Below are positions 36,368 to 48,436 of a DNA stretch of 64,000 nt, one piece after another (within the stretch, counting starts at the first letter, position 1; every line of letters starts with the position of its first letter). The position numbers and the translations under genes are program-made. Below the pieces are notes generated by a model. That model made no database searches. It saw only the letters and a program-made list of their open reading frames with translations, and was not told the DNA's origin. This stretch comes from Gymnopus androsaceus JB14 (Eukaryota; Basidiomycota; Agaricomycetes; Agaricales; Omphalotaceae): assembly GCA_009733575.1 (NCBI GenBank), contig ML769486.1, forward strand, positions 62,001 to 126,000. The letters are read 5' to 3'.

Positions 36368-36683
36368 TGGACACATTGTATTTCTTGACTTCTTTTCAAA
36401 TTCATGACAATGTTTGCTTTGAACATCTACTAAGTACTATGTAACTTTTGCTACTTGTACTGTACAGTGTACCCCCTGTTTTCGAGCCTTTTCTCCGAGC
36501 CCTGGCCCATTTAGGACCCGCTGTTTTTCTGCCCAAGTTACATAAAAAATCATGAGATGACGAATCGGAAAAGTTCGAAATTCACGATGTGTCGGATTAA
36601 TATATATTAGCGCTAAGCGTTCCAAGTTTAAGGTCATTCTGTGTCACAAGCATGTGACACCCAACTTTCATCCGACTTTCATC

Positions 36684-37692
36684 ATGCCCACCGCTTTTCA
36701 GAATCTTACGACTGGTGAGGCTCTCGAGCCGCTAGGGCAGCCGCTGAGGAGTATCATAAAAACTCTTCCTTGCTCTCCGTCCGCTCACATGACGACCAAG
36801 GCTGCTTTTAGTTCCACTTTCGTCGCAAACTACGCAGACGGAGCCAAGGCAGTAATCCAAATCAGGGATAGCCGGATCAACACAGCCCTCGTTGGACTCG
36901 CTCATGGAAAATTGGGAAACGTCGTTCCCCTCGTTTGCGCAGTAACGGCGACTAAATCGCTCTTCGCCTATGGCATGCCTTTCATTGACGGTTCTCGATG
37001 GGAACCTCTATGTGAAACCTCCCTCAAGGATGACATTTCCATTGCTGCCCATTTGGGCTCATTATTATCAAACCTCAAGCTTGATCTCCCAAGTGACGAG
37101 GTTCGTTGACCACTACATTATACCTCGGCTAAAAGTTGTGTTGAGCAACGGCATGCCTGACCTTGAGAATGCGGCGCTACTTCAGTCCTGTATTGAAAGG
37201 CTTTTGTCTCGCGCTCAGAATCTCAAAAAGCTTCCTTTGACGCTCTGCCATGCTGACCTTCATTCTTGGAATGTGAGATTTTCTTGATTTCTTTTCTTTT
37301 ATCAGCTAACAAACTCTCTTAGATTATCATTGACAACTCCACTCCTCGCAACATTGCAGGTCTCATTGACTGGGAAAGCATCACATTACTGACCCTATGG
37401 TATGAACGCATACCAAATTTCGATTCTATCGCTGTTATCAACCGTCAGCTCGTGGACTATCCCGAGGATGATACTGCGGTGCCCATTGCATTGGCCTTTT
37501 GGGAATCTCTCACCGCCCATATCACGTCCTCAGAAATCAAGGCAGCCGTGGTTGATTCAATGTGTATTGGATTGATTCTAGTTTGCTGAATTCTACGAGG
37601 GCCAAGGAGTTCCTGAACCAAAGATGGCACAAAATACTCTTGCTCGCCTCGATTGGCTAGAGAACATTTACAAGCCGCTTTGCAAGTCATGA
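36684..37692 (+). pseudogene. APH-like phosphotransferase, frame-broken
   Basis: The ATG at 36684 opens MPTAFQNLTTGEALEPLGQP and an N-lobe-like stretch ending LKLDLPSDE near 37100. The C-lobe follows in other frames: LPLTLCHADLHSWN (catalytic loop, HAD), an intron, then NIAGLIDWESI (metal-binding IDWE). It ends with YEGQGVPEPKMAQNTLARLDWLENIYKPLCKS at 37692. One frame change near 37100 (only a 43-bp intron could bypass it) and a second near 37580 without any plausible intron indicate decay. The family phosphorylates small hydroxylated substrates or choline/ethanolamine-like molecules; the real substrate is unknown. It is only distantly similar to the split APH gene at 25678-28280. Confidence 0.65.
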
Positions 37693-38439
37693 TTATTTTT
37701 GGTAAGCTGTATTCACTGTTACTTATGGGATTACAGAGATATCTCATTGCATTTTTAGACATATGGGAACCTTTGTGCACAAAGAGCTATCCTTTCTCTG
37801 CCAATGAAACATTTTAATCACTAGAAGGCAGGAAATCGGGATGGCTAACTAGGGGTTGTGGTTGACTGTTTGGTATCTTTCCTTGATGATATGGGGTCAG
37901 TAATGTCTGTGTCACAATGAAAGCTACAGCAAAGGTGAAGCAGAGGGATTTGTTCAAGATGCTGTTAGATTGTTCTATTAGGCTCTCTCAAAAGTCAGGA
38001 GTGCAAGCTACTTAGGTTGAAATGTTCAATGTGGCGCACCGGCACCCAATCAAATCGAAAGGCACCTATTGCTCCTCCCTAGCCTTGAAGCTAGTAATCA
38101 CACCGAGTCATCAATGAAAGTAAGAATCAGATGATGATTATCTTACTAATTAAAGTTTCTGAAAAGCTAACCATTGCTATCCTTCTGAATCTTCTCTCCA
38201 TAAAGCCCTCTTCTCATACTCCGGCCGTTGAAAAAGTCGCTTCTGGTTCTTCATATCGCACAGAAACCAAAACTAACTGAGAGCCTCGAGGAGCGAGCTA
38301 TCACTGCAGCTACCTCCGAACATGGTGTCCAAATGGTGTCTCCCCCAGTTTCTAGCACGTCTTTTTCTTCTTCAGGAGACCCACACATTTGGACTACATT
38401 CGAAATAGTTAACTGGGACAAACTCTCTTCCCTGGCATG
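37693..38439. other. Intergenic stretch, no gene recognised
   Basis: Only short frames without domains are present. A frame at 38228-38467 runs into the left border of the right duplication copy by chance. Confidence 0.4.
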
Positions 38440-38690
38440 TACACGAACTGGAAGAGGATTTCTCTGATGATTACTACTTGGCGCTGGAGAACGGGATATT
38501 GAACAAAGACTGGTAGCGGTTTGACCGAGAGACGGAAGTGTGGCTTGAGGCGTGCCAAGTTCTGGGCAAGGAAGTTGGTAGTACTTCTCCGAGTCTGACA
38601 AGAAAGGAGTTTAAGGATCTTGTGGCGAAATATTTGGATAGGTTTAATGAGGAGGGAAGCGTGCGTAGATGGTTAGCTTCTTCACAGTGA
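38440..38690 (+). pseudogene. Orphan 3' end of the APH-like gene
   Basis: This repeats 28030-28280 with high identity, encoding the segment around SDDYY.ALENGILNKDW, followed by FDRETEVWLEACQVLG and ending RRWLASSQ with a stop. A TAG replaces a Gln/Arg codon near 38514. Nothing upstream corresponds to the catalytic part, so it marks the left border of the right duplication copy. Confidence 0.85.
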
Positions 38691-39228
38691 GATGTAACAG
38701 GCTCTTTTGGATGGGAGCGATAGTATGGATTTGCATGTATTTGATAAATTAGAATCCTAATAATGTAAAACCAAGATTGAGGGGTTATTTAAGGAATGGA
38801 CAAGGAAAGGAAAGTCAATTGACAACAGCCACGGCGAGAGGAGAGAGTGGGGATGGATTTTCAGTTCATGCATTCTTTAGGTCCCCTTGAGAAGATGGGA
38901 TGTGGGACCATCAAAAGCAGCGCGCTGATTTACCATTCTTATACCAGTACTGGCGGAAGGAGCGTAAATAACGGCATTTCATTGCAAGAAGAAAGGAATC
39001 TTTGAGTACCTGAGGAACACAAGATGAGGTAAAGAACCGTATTTCCGCTCCATATGATGTATATATACCCATGCTACAAAAAAAGTACATCACCTCATTG
39101 GAGTTGATTCAAGGGGTTAACACTATTAACGGAATTCATTTGCTATCCATTTAACCGTAGTACACAACTAATTGGCATACAGCTTCCACATGGCAGTCTT
39201 CCAACCTCAAGTGATAGCAGAAGTAGTA

Positions 39229-40693
39229 CTACACCTCTGAATAGTCTGGGGGAAGCTCAATTACCTCCCTCAGACCATCGGCCATTTCGCTGCGAATTAA
39301 ATCCCTCCATCCGCTATCCTGGTGACGGTAAGATGTAGGATTGTTCTCCGATTGAATCACCACATCGATATCAGGCGTAGGCTCTGCATTTGTTTCCACA
39401 GATTCCTCGTGATGGTTTTCGGCGACAACTGGTGCTTCGATACGGACAGGAGCCTGACGTGCCCGTTTTGGCTCTCTTGTAGGTAAGCTAGGTCGTGGAA
39501 TTCGATGCCTCTGCCTTTTGGGTGGGCGGGTCTCTCCATTCAAAATAGCAGGGTGTGTCGTTTGTCTTTGTTCCATGGACGAAGGCTCTTCCTCGGCAGA
39601 TCTAACCTCTCTGGGGAAGGGCGAGACTACTACGATTTCGTGCTGGATTCTCCGCCGACGCCATAAACAATAAACCAAGGACGCAAGGAGTATAAAGGCG
39701 ACCACGGCGCCTAGTATAGAGCCTACCAGAAGTGCTACCTGAAGGGCTGCAAATGAGGATTTATGATCGAAGCCCCTGTTGCTGCACTAATGGTGAAACC
39801 AAGTTACTAAATGGGACGCTCCATGAAGTAGAATTAGACTTGCGAGTTTGATGGCGAAGAGATGCTAAGGACATTCAGATCAGCTGAGTATATTCTGTTT
39901 GTTCACCAGTAAGTGCTTACATGGTTGTTCACTAGAGTTGTTCCTGACTCGGTGATAGTACTTGTACGGCTGAAAGATAGTAATGATAGGTGTAATCTTC
40001 ATAGTCGGAAAGTCCAAACCTTGTTAACGAACGCGTAGTGGCATCAGCCTCGATGCTCGATGAAGTTAAAGATGTTGGATTGGCAGTTCTGGAAATAAAT
40101 CTAGTCAGATACAGATTATGATATACAGTATAACATGGCAAAGACCTACGAGGAAGGTGTTGTCTTAGCTGTTGGGGTGGGTGGCGATATGTTTGTGAAA
40201 CTAGATAGTAGCCTCTAGGCTACCGAGTGCAAATTCAAGCCTGAATCGAAAATGTTATTAGTTGCCATTATATTTAGGTTTGTACTTGCAATTGCGCAGA
40301 GAGTATTGCTTGGAATGCCCTGGATGAAGAGGTTACCTCCCATCTCGTTGATCATAGCTTATTATCTTACCCAGACTCTGGAACACTGAATGGTATTGTA
40401 CCCTGCGTTGGCCCTGTGATTTCTCTGGAACGGTAGTTGTAGCCGTGACGGTCTGGCTCGCTTGAACGACCGCCAGAACCAATGAAATAGGAGCTGCTAA
40501 AGGGTCGCTCCACTCCAGCTCCAAGTAGCAACAACCTCATTCTGAGTAACAGTCGGTGAAACTGTCAAGTTAAGTTCTTGTAGCATGTTGTCCCTGTACA
40601 AGACCATTCAAGAACCTAATCCATGCAAGGTTAGAGAAAACATTGACTGAGGTTCGCTTAACGTACCAGAACCAGAAGATCACCTTCCATCAT
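39229..40693 (-). pseudogene. Membrane protein with Ser/Thr-rich stalk, broken right copy
   Basis: A copy of 28951-30602. The C-terminal exon (transmembrane segment, WRRRR, tail ending ELPPDYSEV) is intact at 158 codons and about 90% identical. The signal-peptide exon carries an extra T (ATGATGG instead of ATGAGG), which shifts the frame. The following exon runs into a stop (near VQGQHATRT), and other stalk exons differ. A translation from the original start is therefore lost. Confidence 0.75.
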
Positions 40694-41444
40694 TGCGGCC
40701 GGGGGGTTGGTTATGACAAGGAGAGAAAAGCTGTTTTTGAAATCATCGGAGACTTTAAATGTTATGAAGGATATCGGGCATCACAAGAGTCTTCTAGAGA
40801 TGTGATGTTCAGTCTCCATGGCAATGGTCACGGTGGGAGGAGAGAAAGATGGCGATGAAATATCAGTTCGCGGGTTTCTTTAGGTCCTTTGCAACGACGA
40901 GCATCGAAAATTGGGTGTGGGACCATTGAAAGTTTATAGTGAACAGTATTATCGATTCCATACTTAGCTTGTACAAGATCAGCTCGAGTTTTTAGAAAAT
41001 CCAGGAGAACATGAGTGTCGATTTTTGCTTGAAAGTGTGCGATGGCCCGGGACTGAGCCGTACATCTTTCAAGATGAGATGATCAGTATTTCAACAGTCC
41101 TGCTAGCCCAATTTGAGATGCTCGACCAGTTCTCGGATGAGAATCTTTCTAGAATATCACAACATTGAGCTGAAAGCTCAGATCCCTATGATGGAAGTCC
41201 ATAGCCCACGCGAGTCACTGTTTTAAAACTCGTACTGGAATACGGAATACTTATACCTGTAGCCCGCAACTTGTCGTGTTCCGCGAAAATGAGGTCGAGA
41301 AAGTTGAGATTAAATTCGTGCCTCGTCGCTCAGCCAGCAAAAAAGCATTAGGTGGTACAATTTCTCAAGTGAAAGTTACAACATACATATGCATATGCAT
41401 TCGGGTATTTCTACTGCCACTCCTCTACATCCTCAATCCCTAAC

Positions 41445-43533
41445 TTAATCCCAGTTCTTAACCTTCATATGTCCATGCTCCATAAAGTTTGTATGGAACT
41501 TGAATGCGTTCTATAGGCAGAGAGTCAGTCAGTCACCAAAACAAAAGACCATCAAATATTTGAAGAGTAAAACTCACCCTAAGCATATGCGGCTCATGCC
41601 CCGCCCCTCTCTTCATACACTCATGCAGCGCACGATCATAGTACTCGTTCAACAAATCCTTATAATCCGGATGCGCGCATTTGGCTATTATAAGTTTCGC
41701 CCGCTCGCGGGGAGAGAGACCGCGGAGGTCTGCGAGACCTTGTTCAGTGACGATTACGTCGAGGTCGTGTTCTACAGAACGATAAGTTTTCAGATACATA
41801 CTCGAAGGATAGGTGGGTGGTGGGCTCACCAGTCTGATCAATATGACTCGCAAACGGCACGATACAGCTGATTCCCGTAGGATCATTCTTACTAGGTCTC
41901 GTCGAAGGCGTATGCATAATGGAAATCTTTGCATTTCTCAAAAAGTCTGCTGAGCCGCCGAGACCGTTGAGCATACGGGATCCGAGGGCGTTGGTGGAGT
42001 TTGCATGGCCGTACTAGGAGTCGACAGGATTAGGATATATCCTTGGGAAGGGCTTCGATGCAACTTACAATGTCAACCTCCAACGGCGTATTCATAGCAA
42101 TGACACCCAGTCTCCGAATAATCTCTGGTGAATTGGCAACCTGTTGAGAGCGGAGCAGTAGGCGATTTTTGTATGTTTCCCAATCTGCAAGAGCCTTGTT
42201 AAAGCTGGCGACCGGGAGAAGTGAAGGGTTGGGTACGCACTCTGGTAAAAATGATCAAAGGCATCAGGGCTAAATCGGATAGAGGTGGCAGTAGCAAAGT
42301 CTAATTTCCCGGAATCGAAGAACCGGATGAAGGTGTCTATCACAAGCACAAGTTAGTTCGGTCAAACAAAAGGCTAAGGGCAACATCACATCACTCACCC
42401 TGCAAAACCTCCGTCCACACCTGTACATTATCAAACGGCCCATCGGCCAACCCCCCGATAATCGAATTCGCCACATTCCCAATTCCAGACTGTAGAGGTA
42501 ACAATGACCTCGGGAGTCGTCCATCCTTCACCTCCTTCTCCAGGAATTGTATAAGGTGTTTGGCAATAGCACGACTCGAGTCGGTCTCTGGTGCGTTCAA
42601 GCCTGTATTATCAGGCTTGGTACTCTCCAGGATAGCCACCACGCGGTCTGGGTCAACAGGGATAGCTGTCGAGCCAATCCGATCCGAGGGGTGCGTGATA
42701 AGGTAGGGCTGGCGGTGGGGCGGGAGGAAGGATTGGTTGATGTCGTGCAGGCCTTGGAGGTTGGGTATGCGGGTGTTGACTTCGATGATGATTTTGGATG
42801 CGGATTGGATGATTTCGGGAGTTGCGCCCACCGAGGCTCCCGGGACGATGTGGCCCTCGGGTGTGATGGCGGTGGCTTCGACGATGGCCCAGTCAAGGGG
42901 TTTGGTGGGATCGCCGTGTTTCTTGTGGAGGTTGTAGTACCCGTATGTCAGATCCTGTGGAAACACTGAGAAGAGATGTTATCGACTGTTCGATAGGCAT
43001 TGGCAAGGTACCCACTGGAAAGGTGCTTGTCGGCAAACTCGATTCTTCCAGCGTTGATACCTTTAGCCACTTCTTTACCGACTTGATGAGGGTAACGCCG
43101 AGCGATCATGTCAAGAGCTGCCCAGCGGTCTTCGACTTCGGGTCCAACAGACGCTCCAACGAAAAGGTTAAATTTCTTCTTCGTGGCGGGATCAGCTTGG
43201 AGGTTATTAGATTCAATGTCATCTGCGATTGCCTGAAGGGTAGTTAGGACTGAATGAGTGAAAAAGCATTGCGAAGTATGCGCACCGTAGGCATCGTCTT
43301 TGGGTATCCAACTCCAGTAAACCCAGACCAGCCAATATAATCGTCATCCTATAATGAGCTCAGTATCAGCAATTCGTTCACCAAGATAAGAGACGCACTT
43401 TAAACAAAGGCACCAAATCCTCCGGCCTTGCGAGCCTTTTCAGATATGCAGGCCTTTGAACACGTTCTAGCAACGCTGCAGAGGGCGTCAAAGTCGTTCG
43501 ACTGACGTTGCGCACAATCGGCGTAGTATACAT
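41445..43533 (-). CDS. ACH1: Acetyl-CoA hydrolase / succinyl-CoA:acetate CoA-transferase
   Basis: Fungal Ach1-type mitochondrial enzyme that moves CoA between succinyl-CoA and acetate or propionate (nominally hydrolysing acetyl-CoA), used in acetate and propionate metabolism. The start at 43533 gives [20 protein letters not shown], a plausible mitochondrial presequence, then [23 protein letters not shown]. Later exons read [47 protein letters not shown]-like lead-in, [33 protein letters not shown] and [16 protein letters not shown]. They end with [84 protein letters not shown] and a final [21 protein letters not shown]. About eight introns join in frame and no stop was found. The 5'-truncated copy is at 31319-33135. 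Confidence 0.88.
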
Positions 43534-44119
43534 TGTATAGCTGGGAGAGAAGTCGAGTGCATCACAGATGACAATGGTCGTTATTTAAACTCTTCGCGTC
43601 GCCGAACCGGTCTAGACTAGAAGCGCTAGCCCTTGGGATTTTCCAGGACGGCATTTCGGCATTACAGCTAATTAATCCTTAGCGCCGCTAACGCGGTCGG
43701 GGTATGCGCAAGTATGTACTCATTTAGTGACACGGAAGTTTTCTAAGTAGTGCAAGGTATCAAGCGGACAAAGCGAACCTGTTCGCAGACGATCTTAACA
43801 GCGGAGGGGTCTTCCGGCCCGGCGGAGGATGAACATGCGCTTGATGCGTGACAGCATCATGATCTTGTTTGTTCTTTGTTCCCAACCAAACCTGTACGTT
43901 CGCCTTGTTTTACTTGTTTTTATTGTTCGCCTTGTTTTATTGTTCTCATGCAAGGTGTTGAACACCTTGCATGATTGTTTCACTCTGCTTAGACCAGGCT
44001 GCTCACACTCTGCTTAGACCCTGATCCGATTACCACGCCCTAAATTGTTTTATTGTCCAATTTGTTTCAAAGTAATAAACAGAAAATACAAATAACCAAC
44101 CAACTCAACCAACCCAACC
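43534..44119. other. Divergent intergenic region with palindrome
   Basis: This separates the minus-strand ACH1 start from the plus-strand kinase-like gene. It contains a direct repeat CACTCTGCTTAGACC (near 43981 and 44007), two GTTCGCCTTGTTTTA copies near 43898 and 43925, and the palindrome at 43946-43974. A TGTCCAATTTG motif near 44055 may be a CCAAT box. Confidence 0.45.
43946..43974. repeat. Perfect 29-bp palindrome
   Basis: Arms of 14 nt (TCATGCAAGGTGTT and its complement) surround a single G. It lies 146 bp before the kinase-like gene start, in the leader or promoter. A hairpin or binding site for a dimeric regulator is possible; neither is demonstrated. Confidence 0.8.
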
Positions 44120-46595
44120 ATGTCCCCCTTTACGGCGGTCAGAATTTTTGCTTACCAGAAGTATCTCGATAGTCATCATAACCCGGATGTTCTGCCTTGT
44201 GATTACATGGAGTTGTATGATGTACCTGACCCAAACAAAGGAATCGTACACTTCCTCATCCGACTCGCGGAGAAATCCCCTGTTCCTGTACCAAAATTGA
44301 AATCGGTGATGCTGATCACAGCTACCAACTTGTCAATACTTTGGTTTCAGATGCAGACAAGGTTCAAATTGGTAAGCAAGCATGACAAAATGTCTGTAGC
44401 CTTGGATGGGATGTATGGAGGTATTTGCCTTGTGGACAAGGGTATGTGTCTGTAAAATTCTTGGAAGACTTCATTGCTAATGATAGAGTTATATAGAGAA
44501 TGAAACCGCTTTTCACCAGTCTATTGCACACTGTAAGAAGAGACAGCTACCCCCACACATTCATACCATTTGGGCAGATAATAATTTGCTTCCTTATCTT
44601 GATATCGCACTTGACTTGACCAACTGCAATCCTCAACTTCCTACACCAGCGAAACTTCATTTGAATGGTGTCTTCGAATGGGCAAAGGATAGCCTTCCTG
44701 ATTTTGTAGAGGCCAAGAAAAAGCAACTGGAGGCTAAAAGAATCTGGTCAGATTGGGAGCAATTGGTGTGTAGTTAGGCAAAGTGGTTAATGTTTAGGAC
44801 ACTAACTTCTCAATGTTTTAGCACATCAACCATATTCTCCCTATGTCTGATTTTGTTGTGTTCGAGCCAAACACTAGGACAGAGAAGACTTCAGGCATCC
44901 CTTCCAGTGCTGCAGCTGCAGCTGCAAGTTATACTGAATATGGGTTCTTAAGCACATTGAATCTGCACTCTCTTGCACAGCCTGTAGCCGACATCTTCAA
45001 ACATGTCACTAGAGAGGAGATCTTTACGCCTCTGTTCCAGTGGACACAGTCCATGTGTGAATCTGAAGGTTTAAACACCACACATAAGTTTGTTATGCCA
45101 AGGTGAGTTTCTGTCTTGACAAATTCTGATAAACTGACCTGAGATTCATAGACCGGCTCAATCTTGGCCCAACCAGATGGGGTTCTTGAATTTCCAAAGC
45201 GCTGATGTCAATGTCAGTGGGGATCCTGAACTCAAGGCTGAATGGGAGAAGCAAATGCTTCATCTTACCACCCATTCTAAGTCTGACACCACTCTCGTCT
45301 GTGGTTTCAAGGTTCACTTTTTTGGAGAGATATTTTCCAGACAGACCACTCCAGACAAGAGGGGCAATCTGCGACAGATGTTGGTACATGCAGCATTCTA
45401 TGTCCGCTTTGTGAATCTTGCCCTTCAGATGCACACTTGTTGCATAGCAGCCTTCTGCAACTGGCAAGGGGAGTGCATGTTGGTGTTTGAGCACACTGAT
45501 AAGAATGTATGCTTACACCTGGTTATTTCTTTGATGCAAAAAACTGAATTTTTGGTTAGGTTTACTATCATATGTTAAAATGCCACCAAGGCAATGACTC
45601 TGTCCTGGGTTTTGTCCTTGATCAATGCCATTCCCAAGCTCAATTCCATCTCCGACTCTTGAATGTAGGCAATCCACACAACCATCAGTTCACTGAGGCC
45701 CAGCAGATTGCATTGGGAAGAATCTGGGTAGATATCAATGCAGCACCTCGAGACAGTGAGATTGCCGCTCTGTACACCACTTCTGGCCTTAAAAGGAAAA
45801 GGGAAACAGAGTCATTGCCTGAAGAGTCTGTGCAGGTGCAGAAATTGGCTGTGGGTAATAGTTCATAATATGTATGTTTTCATGATTAATTTTGAACTGC
45901 CTCAGCATGGAGTGTATCTTGTTGAACCCAAGTCAGGCCCGGTCTGCGTTCGAAAAATACTCCATGAATGGGGCTCACAGGAGCTCAAGGTCTACAAATG
46001 GATTAAGAAATATGATCCTCGCAGGAGTGACCATATCATACACTTCATTTCCGAGTGGTCAACTGTCACATGGCGATCCAAAAAGTGTCTTGAACTTCCT
46101 GCTTTTGTTTCAGTTGGCAAAGACATAAGGCATGAGCAGGGGGCTCACTTGAAAGGGCATACTGTATTGCTCTGTGGTCAGCTCTCAAACGCTATCAACT
46201 TTCTCCATACTGAGCTCAAGGTAGCTCATATGGATATCAAGCCTGACAACTTGGTCCTGGATGTCAAGTCCAACTCTAAACCAACGCTCAAAATCATTGA
46301 CTTCAATGTCTCTATCTCGGATGCCGCTCATATGAAAGCCTGTGGTGCATGCGGTACCATGGGCTATATGGCTCCTGAGGTTCAGGAAAACAAGTCATAC
46401 TTCCCCTTCCTTGCTGATCAATACTCAAGTGGTGTCTGTATGATGGAGTTCTTGGGCTTGGAGGATCAGGCAGATTGCGATCTCTGCTATAAAGCCTTTG
46501 CAGTCTTTGCAGAAAAATTATGCAATTGGTCTCCCATGGAGCGTCCTTCACTGACAAAATGCCCTCGACTCTATAGGAAGGCACATGTGCACTAA
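44120..46595 (+). CDS. Protein-kinase-like gene, 3' end cut by a transposon
   Basis: The N-terminal half is an unrecognised fungal region. It starts MSPFTAVRIFAYQKYLDSHH and continues with WADNNLLPYLDIALDLTNCN and EAKKKQLEAKRIWSDWEQLV. Later parts are an Ala tract (SSAAAAAASY), TPDKRGNLRQMLVHAAFYVRF and a nuclear-signal-like LKRKRETE. The kinase-like domain starts after an intron with a GTGGGT donor near 45848. It shows HGVYLVEPKSG, a candidate lysine in VCVRKIL, the catalytic loop HMDIKPDNLV, IIDFN in place of DFG, and GYMAPEV. Around 44270 the frame appears to shift by one before TKIEIGDADHSYQLV, so there may be a frameshift or unrecognised intron. The stop TAA (46593-46595) is the first three bases of the hAT-type MITE; 34 further codons of the original gene lie at 47606-47710. 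Confidence 0.6.
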
Positions 46596-47597
46596 AGATG
46601 GACACAAGTCCAGATCCGGGTCGGCCCAGATCTGCCAGACAGGTACCTGTGGCCTCAAAGGGCTGACTTGTGACCTGCCCCGGATCCATGGGAAACAGGT
46701 CTGGTATATCCGGGATCCATGGCAGGTATACCTGCAGGTACCTGTATGACCTGTTGAAAATTTTTAATCTAGGTTTTCAGTACTTGTTAGTAATAAATCT
46801 TATGCCATTGCTTCCAGTAATAAGTATCAGTATTCAATAGCATGGACTGGAAGTAATACAATGACTATCTTTTTGATACAGTATTTAGCCTAAGCTTTGT
46901 CAGTACTATACTAGTATTGTATTAGCAGTAACAACTTAATAAGTATAGGAGTTTGAGAGCATACAAAGACCCAGGGCTCACCTGTGTGTACCTGGACTGA
47001 CCAGAAATACAGGTACCTGCATTTCAAAACCATATAAATTATTATAAAGGTAACATTAATTATATTCTGTAGTCTACTACATGTGTCAAGCACCATCACT
47101 GAGTCCTAGCATTACACTTACTAGTAGAAAACTAGTAATACTAGCTATTACCACTGGTATGCTGTACCTAATGCTTAAGCTGTAACTTAGTCTGGAGTCA
47201 CTAGTATTAATGCAGGAATTGGTATCAATATATTATAAGTAGAGAAAACAGCCATTATACTAGTTAACAATAGCTTACTAGCACTATTGTATTCAAAACA
47301 TAACATTACTAGCCTATAGTACTAATATATACAGTCAATATTGACTAGTATTAAACAAATACTAGTGTTAATAACTTCATCAGGTATGAATGTACTAGTA
47401 TCAGTCAAACTTTAATGAAATTACTCAATATTTACAGCACTTGAGTAGTAAAATTTTTATTGATGCCAGATCCACAGGTACCTGCAGGTCATTAAAAATA
47501 TCCCAAAGGATGACCTGTGACCTGTGCCGGATCCGTGGGAAACAGGTACCGGGATCCGCAGGTACCTGTTCCGGATCCGGACTTGTGTCCATCATTA
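46593..47597. mobile_element. hAT-type MITE, 1,005 bp, 8-bp target duplication
   Basis: The ends are TAAAGATGGACACAAGTCC and, reversed, TAATGATGGACACAAGTCC, extending to 27 bp with two mismatches. ATGTGCAC flanks both sides (46585-46592 and 47598-47605), a perfect 8-bp duplication typical of hAT elements. TA-GATGG-like termini are common in that superfamily. CAGGTACCTG palindromes repeat near both ends (for example 46641, 46733, 47012, 47477 and 47561), as expected for subterminal transposase-binding sites. The interior is AT-rich and noncoding, so it is non-autonomous. Confidence 0.92.
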
Positions 47598-47605
47598 ATG
47601 TGCAC

Positions 47606-47710
47606 CATCTCCAGTTCCAGCAACCAGTGGTTCCAGTGACCAGTAGTTTCAGTGCTAATGAGCTAAAGCAGCTCCTGAATAGCCAGAAGTGTGCTAAAGT
47701 AGCTCTCTGA
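47606..47710 (+). pseudogene. Orphaned C-terminal codons of the kinase-like gene
   Basis: Directly after the right copy of the target duplication, the kinase frame resumes (HLQFQQPVVPVTSSF, ending NSQKCAKVAL and TGA). With the MITE and one duplication removed, it continues the frame that ends in AHVH. The lost tail is short and outside the kinase-like domain, so the truncated product may still fold. Confidence 0.75.
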
Positions 47711-47905
47711 GCTTGTTGGATTTGTTGAAAGGACATTGACGGAGGGTTAGGGACCTTTGCATTGTTTATGAAACCTCATTGCATTGCATTGAAGCATCAG
47801 GTACACCTTCATCAATTTGTACAATTATCATTGTATCAAATTTTTGCAGTCTTTTGTCCATGCCCCTTGCAAGCCTCCCAGCTGTCTGTTCCAAGCTGTG
47901 CCATG

Positions 47906-48003
47906 AATTCACTGCGACATTGAACCAAAGGAAGCAAGGGAATGGCCCCAAGCTATACTGTGAATGAAAACATTCACTGTGACATTGAACCAAAGGAAGC
48001 AAG
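47906..48003. repeat. Tandem duplication, about 68-bp period
   Basis: ATTCACTG(C/T)GACATTGAACC followed by AAAGGAAGCAAGG occurs twice in tandem (near 47908 and 47975) with two mismatches. It is noncoding. Confidence 0.7.
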
Positions 48004-48436
48004 GCAATATGGCCAGATTTTTGTGATGGGTAGATGATTTCAGACCTGGCGTACATATCTTGGTGATAGGAACTGACATATAATTGCTAGAACTCATCTG
48101 CTATTTGAAGGTTTTTTTTCTCAATCTTATGATAAACCAGGTCTGTTTGTCAAGGATCTTAGATATCCATTGCTGCTCACCTGTCAACTCTAGCATAATG
48201 TTTATACCATTATGCCGTTATACCGTTTATAAATTAGGGGAAACACTGATGAAAGCAGGATCAAGTGAACTTGGGGAAAGTTGAGGAGTTCAGTTCTGGA
48301 AATTAAGTAGAATACTGGTGAGCACTGAGCTCAAGAGTCAAGCAAAGTTCAAATTTCAAAGATGGAGTTCATCCAAGTTTGAGAGTTCAGATGGGGGTTC
48401 AGTTCAGTTTCAGATTCAAAAAATGGACTTACTGTG
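48004..48436. other. AT-rich stretch without recognised gene
   Basis: No coding motif. 48318-48420 is rich in GAGTTCA/TCAAGTT-like motifs. It ends at the target site of the next element. Confidence 0.4.

Larger units (their letters stand above)
38440..43350. repeat. Segmental duplication, right copy
   Basis: Collinear and in the same orientation as 28030-33135, about 10.3 kb downstream. Small indels differ throughout. The right border lies in the second exon/first intron of the acetyl-CoA hydrolase gene, which continues intact beyond it. This copy therefore retains the ancestral context of the hydrolase. Confidence 0.9.
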
